From Actinomycetes bacterium (GTDB taxonomy: Bacteria; Actinomycetota; Acidimicrobiia; Acidimicrobiales; Microtrichaceae), in contig JAEZFI010000096.1 in assembly GCA_023437745.1 (NCBI GenBank), forward strand, positions 1 to 8,724: DNA of 8,724 nt, in the 5' to 3' direction. Below the pieces are notes generated by a model that searched no databases, was not told the origin of the DNA, and saw only the letters and a program-made list of their open reading frames with translations. This document shows, one piece after another, positions 5,568 through 8,724 of this stretch; position 1 is the stretch's first letter; each line of letters starts with the position of its first letter. The translations under genes and the position numbers were made by a program.

Positions 5568-5576
5568 GTTTTCTCG

Positions 5577-5582
5577 TAGGCT
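5577..5582 (+). promoter_or_regulatory. -10 element of a leaderless promoter for the flavoprotein gene
   Basis: TAGGCT, 6 bases, then ATG 5589, with no Shine-Dalgarno. Near-identical to the TAGGAT-6-ATG arrangement before the DtxR-family gene. Confidence 0.6.
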
Positions 5583-5588
5583 GGGACC

Positions 5589-6713
5589 ATGCACAACGAG
5601 CTCTGCGAACAGCTGGGGATCGAGTTCCCGATCTTCGCCTTCACCCACTGCCGCGACGTGGTCGCCGCCGTGTCGAACGCCGGTGGCCTCGGGGTCCTCG
5701 GGGCCGTCGGGTTCACCCCCGAGCAGCTGGCGGTCGAGCTCGACTGGATCGACGAGCACGTCGGCGACAAGCCGTACGGCGTCGACATCGTGATCCCCAT
5801 GAAGTACGAGGGCATGGGCGAGCTGGACGCCGACAAGCTCGAGGACGAGCTGCGGAACATGATCCCCGACGGCCACCGCAGCTTCGTGAAGAAGCTCCTG
5901 TCGGACCACGGCGTGCCCGAGCTGCCCGACGACCAGAAGGCGCCGGAGCTGATCGGGTGGACCGAGGCCACCGCCGGCCCGCTCGTCGAGATCGCGCTGA
6001 CCCACCCCAACGTGCGGCTCATCGCCAACGCCCTGGGCACCCCGCCGGCCGAGATCGTGACCGAGATCCAGTCGACCGGCCGCCTCGTCGCCGCGCTGTG
6101 CGGCTCGGTGAAGCAGGCGCTCTCCCACAAGGAGGCCGGGCTCGACTTCGTCATCGCACAGGGCTCCGAGGGCGGTGGCCACACCGGCGACGTCGGCTCC
6201 GTGGTCCTGTGGCCCGAGGTGATCGACGCCGTCAGCCCGATGCCGGTGCTCGCCGCCGGCGGCATCGGCTCGGGTCGGCAGATGGCGGCCGCGATGGCCG
6301 TGGGCGCGGCCGGCGTCTGGACCGGCTCGCTGTGGCTGACCGTCGAGGAGGCGGACATCCCGCCGGCGCAGATGGACCAGTACCTCGCTGCGTCGAGCCG
6401 CGACACGGTCCGCTCGCGCAGCTTCACCGGCAAGCCGTGCCGCATGCTGCGCAACGACTGGACGGACGCCTGGGAGAACCCGGACAACCCCAAGCCGCTG
6501 GGCATGCCGCTCCAGTTCATGATCTCCGGCGAGGCTGTGGCCCGTGGGCACAAGTACCCCGAGCAGGCCCGCGACGTGCAGTTCAACCCGGTCGGCCAGA
6601 TCGTCGGCTCCATGAAGAAGGTGCGCCGCGCCGGCGACGTCGTGCTCGACATGGTGAACGAGTACGTCGACACCGTGGAGCGCATGAGCCGCGGCCTGCA
6701 GGTCGACGCGTAG
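5589..6713 (+). CDS. Nitronate monooxygenase family FMN-dependent TIM-barrel protein (2-nitropropane dioxygenase-like)
   Basis: Cytoplasmic FMN enzyme of the NMO/2-NPD family, 374 aa, normal length. Visible marks are the N-terminal PIFAF segment (14-18) and SNAGGLGVLG (29-38), AQGSEGGGHTGDVGS (190-204) with the family's catalytic-position H198, and AAGGIGSGRQMAAAMAVGAAG, whose GGIGSG binds the FMN phosphate. A charged insertion around 72-118 sets it apart from short bacterial NMOs and recalls the actinobacterial paralogues annotated only as oxidoreductases. Members include true nitronate oxidases and enoyl-CoA-reductase-like enzymes such as IpdC of steroid ring degradation, so the substrate is open. 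The KstR-like operator in its promoter leans towards lipid or steroid catabolism. It is monocistronic as far as can be seen: the next gene has its own -10. ATG 5589 is set by the leaderless promoter. Confidence 0.92.
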   Translation: MHNELCEQLGIEFPIFAFTHCRDVVAAVSNAGGLGVLGAVGFTPEQLAVELDWIDEHVGDKPYGVDIVIPMKYEGMGELDADKLEDELRNMIPDGHRSFVKKLLSDHGVPELPDDQKAPELIGWTEATAGPLVEIALTHPNVRLIANALGTPPAEIVTEIQSTGRLVAALCGSVKQALSHKEAGLDFVIAQGSEGGGHTGDVGSVVLWPEVIDAVSPMPVLAAGGIGSGRQMAAAMAVGAAGVWTGSLWLTVEEADIPPAQMDQYLAASSRDTVRSRSFTGKPCRMLRNDWTDAWENPDNPKPLGMPLQFMISGEAVARGHKYPEQARDVQFNPVGQIVGSMKKVRRAGDVVLDMVNEYVDTVERMSRGLQVDA

Positions 6714-6743
6714 CGCTGCCCGCGCTGCACCCGCCCGGTCCTC

Positions 6744-6749
6744 CAGACT
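6744..6749 (+). promoter_or_regulatory. -10-like element for the endonuclease/phosphatase-family gene
   Basis: CAGACT, 7 bases, then ATG 6757. It departs from TANNNT at the first base, like the GAGACT-7 element of fetA with which it shares AGACT. No Shine-Dalgarno precedes the ATG, apart from a GGGCGGG run that pairs poorly. Confidence 0.4.
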
Positions 6750-6756
6750 GGGCGGG

Positions 6757-7467
6757 ATGCGGCTGGTCACCTGGAACCTCCATCACGGGGCGCCGGCCTC
6801 CGGCCGCGTGGACCTCCAGGCGTTCGCGACCGCCCTTCGGGGGTGGGCGCCCGACGTCGTGGTGCTGCAGGAGGTCGACCGGCTCGTGCCCCGCTCGGGT
6901 TCCGTCGACCAGGCGGCGTGGCTGGGCGAGCAGCTCGGCATGGACGCGCACTTCGCCCGGGCGATGGACGTGGGCGGCGGTGAGTACGGCAACGCGGTCC
7001 TGACGTGCCGGCCGTGCGGTGCGCCGCGTGTCGTCGCACTGCCGCACCGGCGCCCGCGGGAGCCCCGTGTGGCCGCGGTCGTGCAGGTCGAGCTGGACCA
7101 GGGGACCGTCACGGTCGCCGGCACCCACCTGCAGAACGGCCCCCGCTTCGAGCCGAAGCCGACCGAGGCGATGCGCCAGCTGCGCTCGGTCCTCGCGGAC
7201 CTCGAGGCGGTCGACGGCCCCGTCGTCCTGGCCGGCGACATGAACGCGGAACGCCGGCAGGTCTGCTCGATCCTCGAGCCGGCGGGCTACGCCGTGGCGG
7301 TGACCGCGCCGACCTTCCCGGCGGATCGACCCCGGCGGACCATCGACGTCGTGGCGGCCCGCGGGGTGGCGATCGGCGAGGTGCGCGTGCCCGTCACCAC
7401 GGCGAGCGACCACCGGCCGATCGTCGTCGATCTGGACCTCGCAGGGCCGGGAGGATCTGCCCTTTGA
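6757..7467 (+). CDS. Endonuclease/exonuclease/phosphatase (EEP) family metal-dependent hydrolase
   Basis: Mg2+-dependent phosphodiesterase/phosphatase of the EEP fold (DNase I, ExoIII, sphingomyelinase, inositol phosphatase), 236 aa, a compact member. The full active-site set is visible in order: WNLHHG (6-11, N7), LQEVD (37-41, metal ligand E39), YGNAVL (77-82), THLQ (123-126, H124), AGDMNA (159-164, D161 and N163), TIDVV (195-199, D197) and SDHRPIVVDL (217-226, D218 and catalytic H219). There is no signal peptide or transmembrane segment, so it is probably cytoplasmic. Nothing identifies the substrate; the family ranges from DNA to lipids. It lies 43 bases after the flavoprotein gene with its own -10-like element, and its stop overlaps the -35 of the next promoter. 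Confidence 0.92.
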   Translation: MRLVTWNLHHGAPASGRVDLQAFATALRGWAPDVVVLQEVDRLVPRSGSVDQAAWLGEQLGMDAHFARAMDVGGGEYGNAVLTCRPCGAPRVVALPHRRPREPRVAAVVQVELDQGTVTVAGTHLQNGPRFEPKPTEAMRQLRSVLADLEAVDGPVVLAGDMNAERRQVCSILEPAGYAVAVTAPTFPADRPRRTIDVVAARGVAIGEVRVPVTTASDHRPIVVDLDLAGPGGSAL

Positions 7468-7492
7468 GGTTTCCGCCGGGCTCCCGTACCCT
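7464..7492 (+). promoter_or_regulatory. Promoter with -35 and -10 elements for the leader ORF and SDR gene
   Basis: TTGAGG (7464-7469), a 17-base spacer and TACCCT (7487-7492), followed by 6 bases and ATG 7499. This is the only promoter in the window with a recognisable -35 (TTGA of TTGACA) at ideal spacing. The -35 overlaps the stop codon of the preceding gene, and the spacing places the RNA 5' end at or next to the ATG at 7499. Confidence 0.6.
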
Positions 7493-7498
7493 CCCGTC

Positions 7499-7567
7499 AT
7501 GGCGCCGTTCGGGCGCCGGCGAGCGGCCCGGCGGGGCCGCCAGGCGAGGGCGAAGGCGGCGAGATGA
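7499..7567 (+). CDS. Candidate leaderless 22-codon arginine-rich leader ORF upstream of the SDR gene
   Basis: An ATG 6 bases after the TACCCT -10 opens a 22-codon frame, MAPFGRRRAARRGRQARAKA then A-R and TGA. Eight Arg and one Lys make it strongly basic. Its TGA (7565-7567) overlaps the SDR ATG (7564-7566) as ATGA, the same coupling seen for fetA-fetB and dsbB-thioredoxin in this window. Seen: start position, frame and overlap. Known: leaderless AUGs are translated efficiently in actinobacteria. Inferred: ribosomes read this ORF and then start the SDR gene. Codon use (CGA, AGG, AGA) is unlike the neighbouring genes, so the peptide itself may not matter. It could be a leader peptide, a microprotein, or a chance ATG in a 65-base 5' untranslated region. 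Confidence 0.4.
   Translation: MAPFGRRRAARRGRQARAKAAR
7501..7540 (+). promoter_or_regulatory. Two tandem perfect GC hairpins in the SDR leader RNA
   Basis: Hairpin 1: GGCGCC (7501-7506), loop GTTCG, GGCGCC (7512-7517), 6 perfect pairs. Hairpin 2: GCGGCCC (7523-7529), loop GGCG, GGGCCGC (7534-7540), 7 perfect pairs. They are followed by a purine-rich stretch containing GAAGG (7552-7556), a possible Shine-Dalgarno 7 bases before ATG 7564. No T-run follows, so this is not an intrinsic terminator. A role in controlling SDR translation is inference. Confidence 0.4.
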
Positions 7568-8433
7568 CGGAGCACGATCCGTTCACGGAAGCGACGGGCG
7601 AGGGCGACGAGCGGATCATGGACGTGCTCTCGGAGCCCGTGGATCCCGACGTGGTCATCGAGGCAGAGGCCGAGGTCGATCTCCGGGCACCCGCGCCGCA
7701 GCCGGACGGGCCCTCGCACTCCGTCATCGATCCGTTCGCGCCCCTCGTGGGCAAGGTCGCCGTCGTGACGGGCGCCCACGACCCCGTGGGGCGATCGGTG
7801 GCCCTCGCGTTCCTGGCTGCGGGTGCACGGGTCTGCGTGATCGGCCGTGACGCCGCGGCCCTCCACGACCTGGCGCGCCAGGCCGGGCCGCACGCACCGC
7901 TCGTATCGCTGCAGTGCGACCTCGGCTCGGCCGCCGAGGTGGCCAGCGCCGCCGACTTCGTCACGCGGGTCGACCGGCCGGTCGACGTGCTCGTCCACTG
8001 CGCCGACGTGCACGTCCGCAACAGCATCGCTGCGGGTCCCGTGGAGGACCTCGACGAGCAGTACCTCGTGAACCTGCGCGGGCCCTACCTGCTGACCCAG
8101 GCCCTCGTCGGCCCGATCCGGGACGCGGGCGGCCACGTGGTCTTCGTCAACCCGGTCGACGACGCCACCTTCCTGTCGAGCGACACCCAGTACGCCATGA
8201 CGCGCTACGGGGTCCTCGCCCTGGCGTCGGGCGTGCGGGAGGAGCTCGACGACGCCGCCGTGCGGGTGACCACCGTCCACGTCGGTGGCGAGATCGACGC
8301 CGAGACGCTCGGCACCGCGCTGCACCCGGACGACGTCGCGGACTGCGTGCTGGGCGCCGTCGAGATGCCGCCCCACCTGGAGATCACGGACCTCCACGTG
8401 CGGCCGCGCCCGGTGCGCGTCGCCCAGGTCTGA
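7564..8433 (+). CDS. SDR-fold protein with degenerate catalytic motifs and acidic N-terminal extension
   Basis: Short-chain dehydrogenase/reductase fold, 289 aa, longer than the usual 250 because of an acidic, probably disordered extension (1-58, many D/E, then a P-rich linker). The Rossmann core starts at GKVAVVTGAHDPVGRSVA (63-80); the TGxxxGxG loop is altered (H72-D73-P74-V75-G76). The usual NNAG is H145-C146-A147-D148. Of the catalytic Asn-Ser-Tyr-Lys tetrad, N170 (VNLRG) and Y210 are kept, the Ser position 13 residues before Tyr is P197, and the Lys position is R214 (Y-A-M-T-R). The PDDVADCVLGA segment (255-265) is normal for the family. The fold is secure, but oxidoreductase activity is doubtful; it may bind nucleotide without classical catalysis. 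It is coupled by ATGA to the 22-codon leader ORF. An alternative start at ATG 7618 would keep the whole core. Confidence 0.85.
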   Translation: MTEHDPFTEATGEGDERIMDVLSEPVDPDVVIEAEAEVDLRAPAPQPDGPSHSVIDPFAPLVGKVAVVTGAHDPVGRSVALAFLAAGARVCVIGRDAAALHDLARQAGPHAPLVSLQCDLGSAAEVASAADFVTRVDRPVDVLVHCADVHVRNSIAAGPVEDLDEQYLVNLRGPYLLTQALVGPIRDAGGHVVFVNPVDDATFLSSDTQYAMTRYGVLALASGVREELDDAAVRVTTVHVGGEIDAETLGTALHPDDVADCVLGAVEMPPHLEITDLHVRPRPVRVAQV

Positions 8434-8450
8434 CGCCCGCAGGGCACCGG

Positions 8451-8456
8451 TAGCCT
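8451..8456 (+). promoter_or_regulatory. -10-like element for the DUF3499 gene
   Basis: TAGCCT, 8 bases, then ATG 8465, one or two bases further than the other leaderless promoters here. No Shine-Dalgarno precedes the ATG. Confidence 0.4.
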
Positions 8457-8464
8457 GTCACCCG

Positions 8465-8724
8465 ATGGGGCGGTCTTGTCGTCGACCGGGTTGCAGCCGT
8501 GACGCCGCCGTAGCGATCAGCTACGACGCCACGGCGTGCCAGGTCTGGGTCGACTCGCTCGGGCCCGGCGGGTCGGGCCAGCTCCTCTGCGAGCAGCACC
8601 GAGCGCGCCTGACGCCCCCGCGGGGTTGGACGGTCGTCGACCGGCGCGAGGGGGCCGACGCCCCCGTGCCGGCTCCGCCCGCGCCGCCGGAACCCGAGGT
8701 CGCGCCGCCCGCATCGAAGAAGGT
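8465..8724 (+). CDS. DUF3499 family protein (actinobacterial, probable zinc-binding), cut by the window end
   Basis: The first 86 codons of a frame that stays open to the window edge. The N-terminal pattern is that of DUF3499, a family found in actinobacteria: RSCRRPGCSR (3-12), then SYD (19-21), LLCEQHRARLTPPRGW (40-55). C5, C10, C42 and H45 form a C-x4-C...C-x2-H set likely to bind zinc; C25 is an additional cysteine. After W55 the sequence becomes low-complexity and rich in Pro, Ala and Glu (about 62-83), as is common in the tails of this family. The function of the family is not known to me. It follows the SDR gene by 31 bases with its own -10-like element. The end of the protein lies outside the window. 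Confidence 0.88.
   Translation, partial: MGRSCRRPGCSRDAAVAISYDATACQVWVDSLGPGGSGQLLCEQHRARLTPPRGWTVVDRREGADAPVPAPPAPPEPEVAPPASKK

Noticed and set aside
5535..6770. Long minus-strand frames (411 and 604 codons) across the flavoprotein gene
   Set aside because: They are shadows of the plus-strand nmo-like gene, caused by high GC3. Only the part from 5488 downwards (dsbB) has recognisable motifs.
7499..7567. Sequencing frameshift that would fuse the 22-codon ORF to the SDR protein
   Set aside because: The exact ATGA overlap, a GAAGG Shine-Dalgarno-like site before ATG 7564 and good coding character of the SDR N-terminus favour two separate starts. A frameshift cannot be fully excluded without reads.
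1..8724. Mobile elements, prophage, defence system or CRISPR array
   Set aside because: No transposase, integrase, terminal inverted repeats, repeat-spacer pattern or defence-type domains were seen; all genes share the same high-GC character.

Overview
The window is very GC-rich with short intergenic gaps. Its gene content (a DUF3499 protein, a DtxR-type regulator, an nmo-type flavoprotein) and its consistently leaderless promoters point to a high-GC actinobacterium. The Acidimicrobiia are a reasonable guess, but the sequence alone does not prove the class. There are 12 CDSs, two of them cut by the window edges, plus one candidate 22-codon leader ORF. I see no tRNA, rRNA, CRISPR array, transposase or phage gene, and no gene-free stretch longer than about 100 bases.

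Left half (1-4158), iron handling: an FbpC-like ABC ATPase (minus strand, followed by a second gene that leaves the window) is divergent from fetA-fetB, a two-gene iron-exporter-type ABC system. Next come a DtxR-family metal regulator (plus strand) and, convergent with it, a bfd-bfr operon (minus strand) for iron storage and release. Possible import, export, sensing, storage and mobilisation functions thus lie in about 4 kb. The regulator keeps the ancillary metal-site residues of DtxR but lacks the canonical Met10 and Cys102 equivalents, and a near-perfect palindrome covers the bfd -10 element.

Middle (4227-5488, minus strand): dsbB and a membrane-anchored thioredoxin-fold protein with a DsbA-like CPHC active site overlap by four bases. 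They probably form an extracytoplasmic disulfide-forming pair.

Right half (5589-8724, plus strand): an FMN-dependent nitronate-monooxygenase-family protein whose promoter carries a sequence matching the KstR operator consensus; an endonuclease/exonuclease/phosphatase-family protein; an SDR-fold protein with a degenerate catalytic site and an acidic N-terminal extension; and a DUF3499 protein cut by the window end.

One feature links the window: almost every promoter-proximal gene starts 6-8 bases after a TANNNT-like hexamer and has no Shine-Dalgarno sequence, whereas genes inside operons (fetB, bfr, the thioredoxin gene) have clear GGAGG-type sites. The SDR gene is the exception. Its promoter is also placed for a leaderless start, but the ATG there opens a 22-codon arginine-rich ORF that spans two perfect GC hairpins and ends in an ATGA overlap with the SDR start. 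This leader is the most unusual regulatory structure in the window.
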